Of a stretch of DNA of 64,000 nucleotides, positions 45,394-56,880 are shown in pieces. Under the pieces are notes generated by a model, which saw nothing but the letters and a program-made list of their open reading frames with translations, ran no database searches and was not told the DNA's origin. The position numbers were made by a program, and so were the translations under genes. The stretch covers positions 1,805,734-1,869,733 of the forward strand of contig CAJNOP010000017.1 in NCBI GenBank assembly GCA_905250075.1. Direction: 5' to 3'. Numbering within the stretch: the first letter of the stretch is position 1; each line of letters starts with the position of its first letter. The DNA comes from Rotaria sp. Silwood1. Its lineage: Eukaryota > Rotifera > Eurotatoria > Philodinida > Philodinidae.

Positions 45394-48379
45394 TTATTGT
45401 TCATTTAATGATTCACCATTTCCAATTTTATTCATAAGATCTGCTCGATTTTTTTCATCTTTACGTTTCATTGATCGACGTCGTTTATAAGGTGTCCAAA
45501 ATGTCCAAAGTAATATGAAGACTTGATAAAGACAAAATATAATAGATAAAATATAAAAACCATAACGATCTATATGACAAATATAATATTCTGGATAAAG
45601 TGAAAGCTGAAGATCTTGTATATTATTTGGTGTTAAATGTGAAGCTAAATATATCTGATTATAATATAAATAACTAACTACACCATGGAAAACATTGATT
45701 ATACATAAAGCAACTATAGATGCTATGGCATAAACTAAAAATGAAAATAATTCTTCATATAAAAAAAAAGGCGACATTATTTTAATTTACTATCTAATGC
45801 TGTTAAATATGATATTGTTCTAAATAGAAATAGAAAAGAAACGAAGTTATCAAAGAAAAATCTTTTTTATCTTTCTTTCTTACTACTTACGGAAGTGATT
45901 TATTAACAACCCATCGAAATGTAACAGATGTTAATAAAAGAGTACATGTGATCTGTAAACGGCCATGAGCATTTGATGGTGGTATTGAAAATGTACAAAG
46001 AGATGCTGATGTTATAAGAAAAATTAAAAAATATGCGTTCCTATTAAAAAAAATATACATGTATCTTATTTTAATAAAAACCAAAAAAAGTTATCAGTGC
46101 AATTCCAGCAAGATTAAAATATGAAATACGATGTAGCTTCTGTTGCTAATGATCAAAAGAACATTTTATTCTATCTATTTCGAGACACATTGTTTCACCA
46201 TCGTTTGAATGTACTGAGTTCAGAATACCCTATTACTAATATATCACAGAAACCATTGGGTACTTCCTAGATTTTTTAGCACTTGACTACAAAATGCTTC
46301 TTAGTCCCACAGCTGATGAATCGCTATTAATTCGAGACTACGTGCATAATGTAGACCCACATGAGCTATGGATATCCTGAAAAGAGTTTGCACCTTTATT
46401 TTATTGCTGTGTAGATACTACATTTTTACGGTATATTATTAATGAACGCCGTGATCTCTCTCAAGAACATCAGAAATACTGTTTTTCAACTTTCGATTTG
46501 AATCTTTTCATATAGATAGACTTTAATAAGAGTTATTTATTCTGAAAGTTTCAAGTCTTTTTGTTTGTTATTGTTCTAAGATAGGAATGTAACATGTGCC
46601 AGTGTCTATGAGTGACATAACAGATATGATTTTACTCTGACTGTATTTTAGGATAGAAACAACGAAAAAAATCTGAAACTTTTTCAAGAGACTATTATCA
46701 ATAGAGCCGATCTCTTTGGTAAGCTTCAAGTCGAAATTCAAAAATGATTTTTCTCAGTGTTTCCGAGAGAGATCACGGCATAGACCTCAAAAGCATCCGT
46801 AAAAGTTAGAGATGTGGTCATGGGGAGTATACACCTTCTACTTTCAAAAGATTTTCAGTTTTTTTTTCAACCCAAATCGTATTTTTTCTTAAAGAACTTA
46901 ATAAAAAAGAAAAGAAAAGTTCAGTACACCTCCACTTTTTTCTCTTCGCTGCATCTCTGGTAAAAATGCATTATCTTTGTAGCAATAAACTAAAGGTACG
47001 AAACTCTTTTCAAAATGACTGCCATCGACAGTACTTCTACTAGAGTACACGTATAAGATCGTGTATTTTATAATATCAGTTTACCAAATATAATAACCAC
47101 ATTTTCTTCCAACATGACATGTACAAATAAGAACAGGATGTATTTGATCATAATTTAATGAATATTCTTCTCGATGTTGTTCAAATGAAAATTCAACATG
47201 TTCATATAGATGCCAGGATTGTTGATCGCTGAATACAGTTCGATTAACACCGGATGGTTTTTGTTTGTTTTCAGTAAAACATATATCATTTATTGTTAAT
47301 GGTGTTGTTAATGATATTGATAATTCTTGAACATCGTATGGAAAATGATTTAGTTCCATACGTTCCCAAAAAGTACCTTTGAATTTATGATGTTCAGTTA
47401 TTTCTATCAGACCATTTTTATCTGTTTTGTTTGTTGAATACCATTTCTATTTAAAAGAAAAACAAAAATTTTATTCACGACTATTGAGAAAGAGGAGAAT
47501 TTCATAATCAGTTCAACAATCACGCATCTGATTCAACAATTTATTCTTAAAAAAACCTCGTATTTTTATGTATAAAATCAATCAACTACTCAGCAATTCA
47601 TTCATCTATTCATATTTCTTTTTTATTCAAAATACTAATTATGGCTAGCTTTAGTTTATCTAAATAGTTCTTTGTAAATGAAACTATATACTTACATCAT
47701 GTCTTAATGAATCTCCCATATGATTAAGAACAGCTAATTGTGGATTAAAATTCCCCGTTTGAGGGTCATATTCTGATTCAATGTTCGGATCTGTTACATA
47801 CCATGATGCTTCAAAGAAAATTTCACCTGTATATCGTTCATTAAGTGTATCGATTTCACCGACACGTAAAAAAATACAACGTACACTAATTTCAATAGGT
47901 ACAGGTTTTTCATTTAAATTTTTAACCGATAAATTTGTTGAACCTGTACGTTCATCAGATGATTTATTCATCAAATCATCTCGAGAAATAATTTTTGATA
48001 TAGAAACGTGTGTTGGTAAACAAGAATTTTTTAAACGATAAAGACTATTATTAGTTGTTGGATCTTTACATAATGATGATGGTATAATAGATGTTGGAGG
48101 AGTTTTTACTACTAATTGTTCTAAATAAGGATAGGATGTTGATGTTGATGGAGGTGTTAATGAAAGCATAGCTTGGAGCGATTGAGCAGAGGATGCTAAA
48201 TGATGGAAGCTATGTGTATCTGGAGCTTCAATTACGATATTTTGACGATGACGTTGTGGTCGAGTATTATGAAAATGAGAAGCACCAACTTCAAATAAAC
48301 CGAAACAGAAAAAAAGAAATAAAAGTATTTTAAAAATCTAAAACTTACGTAAAAGATTGTTGTTTCCACTTAATGCCAT
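45394..48379 (-). CDS. divergent pentameric ligand-gated ion channel subunit
   Basis: Minus-strand exons 48349-48379, 47696-48288, 47085-47446, 45891-46040, 45791-45819 and 45394-45734 join in phase to 501 residues. The N-terminal ~100 residues are polar, rich in Ser, Thr, Pro and His, with no signal peptide. A divergent ligand-binding domain follows (FFEASWYVTDP, NPQLAVLN, MELNHFPYDVQELSI). No classical Cys loop is present; HPVLICTCHVGRKCGYYIW closes the domain. M1 and M2 are in the fourth exon (AHGRLQITCTLLLTSVTFRW) and lead into SLPTISYLTALD, the conserved M2-M3 segment of this subfamily. M3 and M4 are in the last exon, with a charged tail. The 29-nt exon and the 56-nt intron next to it are easily mistaken for a frameshift. 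AG at 48400-48401 (plus coordinates) precedes the ATG by about 20 nt. Ligand and ion selectivity are unknown. Confidence 0.8.
46115..46200. repeat. dispersed repeat copy in channel intron
   Basis: Diverged partner of 23770-23870: GATTAAAATATGAAATACGATGTA, then TTTCGAGACACATT about 70 bp later. It sits in the 1.04-kb intron between coding exons 3 and 4 of the minus-strand channel. Confidence 0.5.
46400..46840. repeat. foldback repeat in channel intron
   Basis: GCCGTGATCTCTCTC near 46449 pairs with GAGAGAGATCACGGC near 46766. Similarity extends outward (TTTTTACGG at about 46424 against CCGTAAAAG at about 46797) and inward (TTTCGATTTGAA against TTCAAGTCGAAA). Arms are roughly 110-170 bp and diverged. 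It makes up much of the only large intron of this gene. Confidence 0.55.
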
Positions 48380-51300
48380 TTTCTTATTAAATCACTAATC
48401 TACAATATAAAAATAACTGATAAAGTACACTATTCAAATTATAAAAATGAATACGTTTTTTATTTTAAATACTTCATTTCAAAAGTCTTCGAAAAGAATT
48501 TATTTCTCATACAAGACGATTACTATTTTTTTATTTTAGATTTCTTCAAGAAAATTCGAAACTTAGTCATATGGGATAATTCATAAGAAATAGTAAATTT
48601 TGTTGAATTGTATGTACTTACTAAACGTAAAATTTCTTGTATCTTATCATTGATCTAACAAAATATAATGCTTAATGGCGTAGGACACTAAGACTTTCGT
48701 TTTAATACAAGCATAATAGAAGAAAAGACGTCAACAAGATGGTGATGACAACTATTGTCAATACAAATTTCAAAAACATGTACATAACTGCTTTGACTAG
48801 GCTACTTTGATTGGGAGTGGAATTTCGAGTATGCAATAATCATTTGTTTCTAAAAACATTCGAAATTTTTCAATTATTCTTTAGCAAAGTCAAAACGTTT
48901 TCTTACATTTTGTTCGAAATAAACTATTATACCAGTTCCTAAAATCTCGATATTATTTCTAATGTAAGATAGTGTTATACTAGCACAGCATATCATATAA
49001 TCGCTGAATCATACTAATTATTTATACATTTTTAAGATTATTGATGTATCAATTACGCTCAACAACAAGACGTGTTTCTGATTTCTAGAGTCTTTTTCAT
49101 TGCCAAAGAAACACAAGTATTTTTTTTCCCATTTACAAATAATTTATTCAATAGATCATCATTTTTTAAACAAAATAAAACATATTTCGATGTTAATTAT
49201 TTACTTACAGAAAAGATAAACATTAATCATCTCACCGAGAAAGACAATGGAAATACTAAAGTTGTCATCATCATGTAAATAATAGAGTTTCATCAGGACT
49301 TCGACAACATATCACGATGACAATAATATGTCTATAGATAATAACAATACCAAAAAAGAAACATAATTGATATATTCCGTCTATTTCTTTTCATAGCTGT
49401 GCTAATATTGTTTTTTTATTTATACACGAAGATAAGTCGAAGTATCTAGTTGTTTTGTTACTGTTAATATAAGTTATCGCTGATCTGTTCAGAATTTTTT
49501 TTCTAAAAATTGAAAATATGAAAATCGAATTATGTAATACTTCATAAAAGATTAATTGTAAGAGTTATTTTTGTTTAATGAAATTTCATTATTGGCTATG
49601 ACTTGATGGCATACATTATTTGGCTAATTAAAGTAAAATGTTCGCAAAGCAGAATTGGTAAGGGGAAGAGACAAATTTTTACAATTGAACTTTCACGTAT
49701 GTTGATTGAGACATAGTACAATTCGTGTATAAATCCATACTTAAGTTCCATTCTTATTTATTTGTTTCATTCGAAAATAATAACTTTTGAAGATTATACT
49801 GCCCTGGCCAAATTGTTTCGTAGTCGTAGAAAAGCTATCGTCTTTCATGATAAACATTTTTATTTTATTCATCTAGCTTTATCTCCTTCACTTTGAAGCT
49901 TTCGTTCATAATACATGCTTAAAAAAAATACCTGAAAGACACGTGGTGTCCAACACTAGACCAGTTCGAAGCTGTTGATATTCTTAAATCGAGCTACCTG
50001 CACGGACCATGTTACTATATCTATATTCGCTTGTTTCTATAATGGAAACTGTTTTGTCTCTTTCTTTCTCTCTCTGATTCTATTTTGTGATGATATTTGT
50101 CTCTCTCGCCTCGATTCTGCTTTGTAGCCATTTTTTGCCCTAATTAAGAAAAAACGTATGCAATCACGAAGACAAATCATTATTAGATGAATTCATAAAT
50201 TATGAAATATTTCAATTCCATCTTATACTTGAGAATTGAGACAAAAATTTGAATAACATAGTAAAATAAAAGTTGCGTGTTATTTTTTATTATTTCTGAA
50301 GAAAAATTGAATAAGTGCTTATTTCCTATGAGGAAGATTAGTTACTTTTTCTATCCAAATTATAATTAAATGCTCACCTTGAAGTAAATAATATAAAAAA
50401 ATGAAACAATTGATTCTATTTAATCAAACGACTTCAGAAGTTCATGAAAAATACTTGCCATAAATTCTTTGGAAAAATAGAATCAGTCAAAGGTCTCCTC
50501 TTCTATCATAAAAATAATGATAAAAATAAAGTATAAAAAAGTAAATACTAACAGATGTTTCTAATCAATAACATGATAAAAAGAACTCTTCAATAGGTAT
50601 CCGAAGTGTTAGTGAATCTTATTATAAAGATATAAAACTTGACTTAAAATGTGATTAGTAGGAATAGCTAAATCTCCTGAGCTTATAGGCTCTTATTACC
50701 TTGAATTCTAGTGACATTTTGAATCAATAAGAAGAGAAGGCCAGCGAAAAACAAGACCTCTCAAATGATTTGATGGATGAAGTAATTAATAAGAAAACCA
50801 GTTGTATCTGCTTGAGTTCTCTATAACTGAGACTATCAATTTCGATAACAAAAAAATTCAATGCCAAGAACTAATATAACTGTAGACAAAAAGGAAAATC
50901 TCACTTTGCATTCACCGAGTGTTTTTTTTTCTACGAAGATGGCTTTTAGTCAAGTGTTCAAATTCATTAGAAGAAGATCACTCCACATAACCTTCATCAT
51001 GCCAATTTAAAATTACTTATTCTGTCACACTGAAAAGTAATTCAATATTGGCGATTGCTTCATCATCATCTAACGCAGTTACCAAACATTAATTTTCAAA
51101 ATTTAAAAAAGAATGGTTCTTCATTATTGAAAGGATGTAAAAACGATCAAGCAAAAGCAGTGTGTTCTATTTGTAATGTACAATTCTCCATTTCTGAATT
51201 ACAATGTTGTTGGTATAGAGTTAATAATTACAATAAATACTCGTTGCTGTTGTACCAAATTCGATAATTGCCTTTTTTAATGAGTTAGATCTCCTAGAAC

Positions 51301-54300
51301 TAATTCATTCATTTGAAAGATATGATTACGTTGTAAAACAGTTACAAACAATATGGCTAAAATTTATTATTTAAATATACTCATGTTATTTTGAGTCGAA
51401 TCGATTTTCATGATTATCTTTACATCACTTAAAAGAAAATTTTTGCTGTCACCAACTTGGCATCAAAATATAACAAGCACTTAAGTGAACGAAAATTTGA
51501 ATCTTCTTTGAGAAAAGACCGCCAAATAATTTCCTGATTTGCATAAAAATTCTCTTGGTAAACACCTGATTTTTTGAAAAAAACGCGTGGTTTTTTTAAA
51601 TTTGACTTTGGTGATTCTACTCATTAGAGAACTACAGTTTCAATAAATCATTTGATATCAACGTCTGCGTTTTCTTCTGTTTGGTGCTATATTGAATTAA
51701 ATGTGTTGAATAGAGATGATTTTTTTTCTTTCACTTGAATCATCTGGTCAGAATATTGATTTTATTTGTGAAGAATATTCATTAGATTATGAATAATCAT
51801 AATAAGGAGAAATAGATTGATGCATTATTGCAAGTAACTAATGCTTTTTTTCACTAAAGTAATTTCGTGATGCTTTTACTTTTTATTTTTAATATTCTAA
51901 GATATAATAAGGACATGTCAGTGATAAAGAATGAATTTTGCAATTTATTTCATCTATTTCGATAACATGAAAATGTAAAGGAGCAAACATCTTGTTTACA
52001 AAGTTGTACCATTTAATTCTTTACAGTATTTTCTCTTTCAACGAAATGTATTAGCATTCATTGCTGTAGAATCCACAATTGAATACAATTGTAGGAGTTT
52101 TCAAAGAATAACTTTCTTTCGCAGTCTCGCACTTAGCATCAACCGACAAACGATATATGCATATGAGGAATGAAATTTTGAAAGTTTCAAAGTCAAATTA
52201 TTTATCTCTGAATAATCATGATTGTTAATGCGCGAAAAATTGTTTCATTACCACTGCTTTCCATGTATGACATAGTGAGTATGACTTTATTTGAGGTTTT
52301 TGAAATATGTTACGACTTATTCTGGCGTTTATTTCATCTATGAAATCGACTTGTTACAAGACACATGTTGAAATACTAAACAATAGTAATCATCTTTATA
52401 AATAATTGAAAGTGTTGGGACAATCAAATGAAGTCATACTAGCAATTTCATATATGAATATTAATAGAATTAAAATAAGTTTTCCTGCATGAATAATAAT
52501 AATCATTCCGAGATCAATAAGTTGACTCAGAATCTTTCAAAACATTTCATTCGTGATGTAAATGTAATGATTATTGACTGACTACTAAGTACAAGATTGC
52601 AACAAAAAGCTGATTCAAATGTTACAGTATGTAAAATAAACGTTTGACAGAAATTTATTTTTTGAAAGTTGTGCATTTCAAACATATCCATGTCATTTTG
52701 GATTTTAAAGTGACGAGTATTAATGCGATTTGTTGAGACATACCAGATTGTAGAGACTTAAAGAGCACATCTTTTAAAGAGTTTTCTATTTTAAGTTTTA
52801 TTGCTACTGAAATAGATGAAAAATACTCAGAGGTCACATATTTATTGTGCGTCCGTTTCTTAAAGCATCAAATAAATAATACAATAGTCATTTAAAAAAA
52901 TTTTTACATCATAGATGTACAGATCATTTGATATAAAAAAGAAATCAATGAATACGATAATGGAAATAATGATTTGATTCTATCCTCGTTGAACAATTTT
53001 TCTTGTGTCCTAAGACATCTAAGAAGAAAAAGAGATGTAATCAGCAGTGAATTTGAGTAAAGTAAGAAGATTTTTGCGTTTTAGTTTCATTTATGAAAAC
53101 CAGAAAAAAGAGTATGTATTAATTTAATGATAAAAAATTGACATTTATATCTTCTGAATTTCTTTGATTTAGATCTAATCAAAAACAAAGAATATCATTA
53201 AGAGTGATGTCATAACATCATACTGTGAGTATTAAGACTTCTCAAGCACATGGGCATAGCTAACTCATTATTCTAAAAATAGATACTCTTAAAGTTGAGA
53301 TATTTGATTTATTTTGTTATAAGTACCATATTGCCATGAGAGTAAGGTATAATGGCTGAATTATAATTGACTATACACATCAAGAACGAAACCGTCATAT
53401 ATTGCTGGATTTTCAAGCATGTTAATTTAACTTGATGATCGTGAGTCTCATGCAATAGCAACTTCCTCTACTTGCTTCAGCAAATTGTGTGTAAAATGTT
53501 CTTAGTTTTTTCTTTGCTTCAAAATACCACACTGTGGTGTCAGTATCGTCCAACTACTCGATTGCAACACATCTTTCTTCTTCTATCTCTATCTTATTGA
53601 AAGTTGACGAATAGAATAGAAACAAATATCTAAAATATTCGTTTGCTTGACAAATCATTCATTGATGCTGCATCATTAAGATATCGCTTATAGAAGATTC
53701 ATTTCACCAATTAATTGAAAGGATCAGATTCATGTAGAAGATTGACAGGTTGAACATGGTCATTCTGATGTGTAGAATAGTTATGGGATTCGATCAATCA
53801 TATGACAGTAAATTCACTTCTGGTGTTTGTTGGTTGTGATTTGGAAAATATGAACTCTCTCAGTAGGAATACTTTGACTTAGGTATGGTGAATTGATCGA
53901 AATGTTTCCGATGTAGATGATTGATATTAAAAAACTAAGCACTGAACATACAACTGATTGCGAAATTTATTTCAGTAGGTAGAATACAAGGTTGTCTAAG
54001 CTTGTTAAACGAAAACTTGATGTGAGATTAAAATAAACGTGGAATATTTGGGGCATAGTAGTGAAAACTAGCGTTGCTGATGTTATAGGACAGAATTCAC
54101 CTTGGCTAAAATGTTGTCTAAGATTTATAATTGATGCATTATGTTCCTTATATTTATTCAACGCTTCAAGATTGACCTGTTTGCACCATCCTATCAGTCT
54201 AATTTCGAATACTCATATAACTATTTATACTACGATTATTTTGTCTATATTTGACAAAAATCGTTTGCACATAGACGTGGACTTCTAGGACAGATGCGCA

Positions 54301-54747
54301 TGTTGAACGACAAAGAAACATAAGAGTAAGCGAACTGGCATCATATTGTTTTTCGTATACATACGTATCACATGATATTAAAAAGTCAAAATAGATAGTA
54401 TCGAAATTTAGGCATGTGAGTGTGGTTAGGGTATGGATGTGATTTAAGTCAACAACTAAAATAATACCCACATCCACCATATCTACACCTAAAAAGATCA
54501 AAATGCATTCTTATGCACTCATGTTCTTTTCTTTATTTATTTCTTGAATCGAATCAAAAACTGTTCTATGATATATTAAAATTTTATTAATGGAAAATGA
54601 TTGTATGACGCTGTTTAAATCTGTCCAATCAAAAATGCATCAAGTATTTTGTGAAATCCAAATGTTAGAATCAGTTACAGTTGGTTTCTGTACTGTGGCA
54701 CTTTACGGTGTTTCTAGATGTTGTTTATTTTAGCTAATTTGTATGTA
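48380..54747. other. gene-free region
   Basis: The first part should hold the promoter of the minus-strand channel. The remaining 6 kb shows no conserved open frame on either strand; frames are short and AT-driven. No RNA gene or clear terminal repeat was recognised by eye. Confidence 0.5.
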
Positions 54748-56880
54748 TCAGTGTACACGGAGGCGTTCCACTATGTCACATACTTCGCGTATCAGTTCAT
54801 GGTCACGTGGTAGTTTTTTCTGATGAATTTTCAGTGCTCGTTCAGCGTATTGCAATGGTAGAGTACACTGCTGCTGTTCGTCATAGAACACACATAATTG
54901 ATAGCAAACGAGTGCTATATGTAAATGATCTCTTGGTAGTATTTTCTCAAGATTGGATAACGCCTGTTGATAGAAATAAAGCGCTTGTTCGACATGTCCC
55001 ATGGCATGATATACTAGACCGATATTATCTAATGTTTGACCAAAGCCTGGATAGCTATCAGGAACAATCTTTTTTATGCATGGTCAATGATTGCATCAAA
55101 TAGAACAATACCTCACTATAGCGTTGCTGATTGAAATAAGCAAATCCAAGTCGATTGAGACTGCGTGCTATTTCAATATGATCATTGGGTAAAACTTTTC
55201 GATACATAACCATCGCACGTTTATAATACCATAATTCTCGTCAATAGTCGTGAAACTCATAATACACGCTACCAATGCCTGCAAATGTTCGTGCAAGATC
55301 AAAATAGGACTTCAGTTGTTTAATACTTTGTATATGTTTGGCACGACGAAGAAATTTGAGTGCTAAATGATTTTTGCCAATGAAGCGATAGGCTCGCGAC
55401 ATGCTATAGTAAATATTTGCTCGATATTTATGATTATGGAACATACGTACCAAAATATATTTGAAATATTTCAAAGATTGTTTGTATTCTCTCATATCGG
55501 TAAGAAGTATACCTAAGAGTATATTGACATTTGTTTCTTTCATCCGTCCATATATGTAATGCTCATAATCAAGATAGATTGGAAGAACTTCTGCAGATGT
55601 CCGCATGTGAATACGCCAAATATGGCGCTCAATATCATAAGACACAGTAATAATTTCGAATGTAGCACCTATATCGAATAAAATTTCATTCTCATTCGGA
55701 AAAGCACTTCGATTACTAATATCAGCAAATATTATATGTGATGAATGACTTGATTCAATATCAATTTCGAATAGAACACATTGTTGTTCGTCATCTCTAG
55801 TACGACTTGAAGACATATCGATAATGGAATCAAAACCGCAATATATTAGAGCTACTTGTAGATCATATGATGATGAAAAAAATCCGTTTGTTGCAACAAG
55901 GTGTCCAACACGATATTTTTCGACTTCGTCACGATGCAAACATGCCCCACGATAAACATGTTTTGTTATTGTCTCAACAGAACGTATAGCTTCGAGATTT
56001 GCACATAAGTCAACAATGAAATAGCGAAATATGTACAGAGATACTAAATCTTCACTACGCAGAGCCTTGTTGATAATACGAAAAAGAGAACACGATCGTG
56101 TATATCAATGAATAGCATCATTTGACCGATAAGTACGTTCAAATTCATCTATTAGTGTCAGTTGACTTTGATTACCCCGATAGTATGAACGACATACGTT
56201 AAGCATCTGTTGTCGAGCATCATTCGACCTTGGCATCGATTTTAGCAATACAATAAAGAACTGTAAGTATATATAGATCTGAAATCAATCATGATACAGC
56301 ACAAACCTTTAAAAACTTGACACCATACAAAGGAACCGAGCTCCTGTCGAAGATCTCTTAGAGCTCACTGTTTCGGATTGAATGTGCTCAAGATACCATC
56401 TATCCTGTTGAGTAGCTTGATGGTCAACGATAGCGATGGTTTCCTGAAGTTTAGTCATAATTGAATCATTGGTTTTGACAAGCTACCGTTTTTGACTTAT
56501 GAAGAATGGTACTATTCAATTTGCTCTCATTATCGTCAGTGTTATTATTACTCGAATCAACGATCAAAATAGCGCGTACGGAGTCATATTCATATACTTT
56601 TTTTGAAGAGTTCAACTCCATGAAGTACAACAATTACATATTCTTTTTTCTTGGCACTCGATCTTAAATATTCGATGCACTTAGAAATTTGAGTATACGA
56701 TACAATATAATCGTTAAGAGTACGAAAATTAGCAACTGTCGAAATATCAAATGTTGCTTCTGTTAACCGCAGATCATACCAGACAATCGTGATGGATTCA
56801 CGATTTGAAACGAGACGACGGATTGGAATATCATGACTGATAGAATCATGCTGAAAACATTTCAGTCGATTCTGCTAAAA
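54748..56880 (-). pseudogene. ART-TPR protein gene, disrupted
   Basis: The minus strand encodes, in pieces, the bdelloid-type layout of an N-terminal domain, an arginine ADP-ribosyltransferase (ART) domain and TPR repeats. The N-terminal piece (about 56880-56600, with ITIVWYDLRL) breaks off in a stop and resumes in another frame. A middle piece begins MPRSNDARQQML (about 56232) and meets an in-frame TGA at 56105-56107, where relatives would have a Trp codon. The ART core then shows YRG, FSSSYD and ENEILF, equivalents of the R-S-ExE catalytic triad. TPR-like units follow. A second TGA is at 55241-55243, and there is a one-base shift in the T run at 55070-55075. The final TPR frame ends at 54748. 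At least four separate lesions make a functional product unlikely, unless some are assembly errors. The 5' boundary is approximate. Confidence 0.75.

Noticed and set aside
45735-45819. Frameshift or pseudogene call for the minus-strand channel
   Set aside because: A 56-nt intron with good splice signals removes the stop and restores the conserved M3 sequence and frame.
47781-48041. 86-codon plus-strand frame
   Set aside because: It is the antisense shadow of exon 2 of the minus-strand channel gene.
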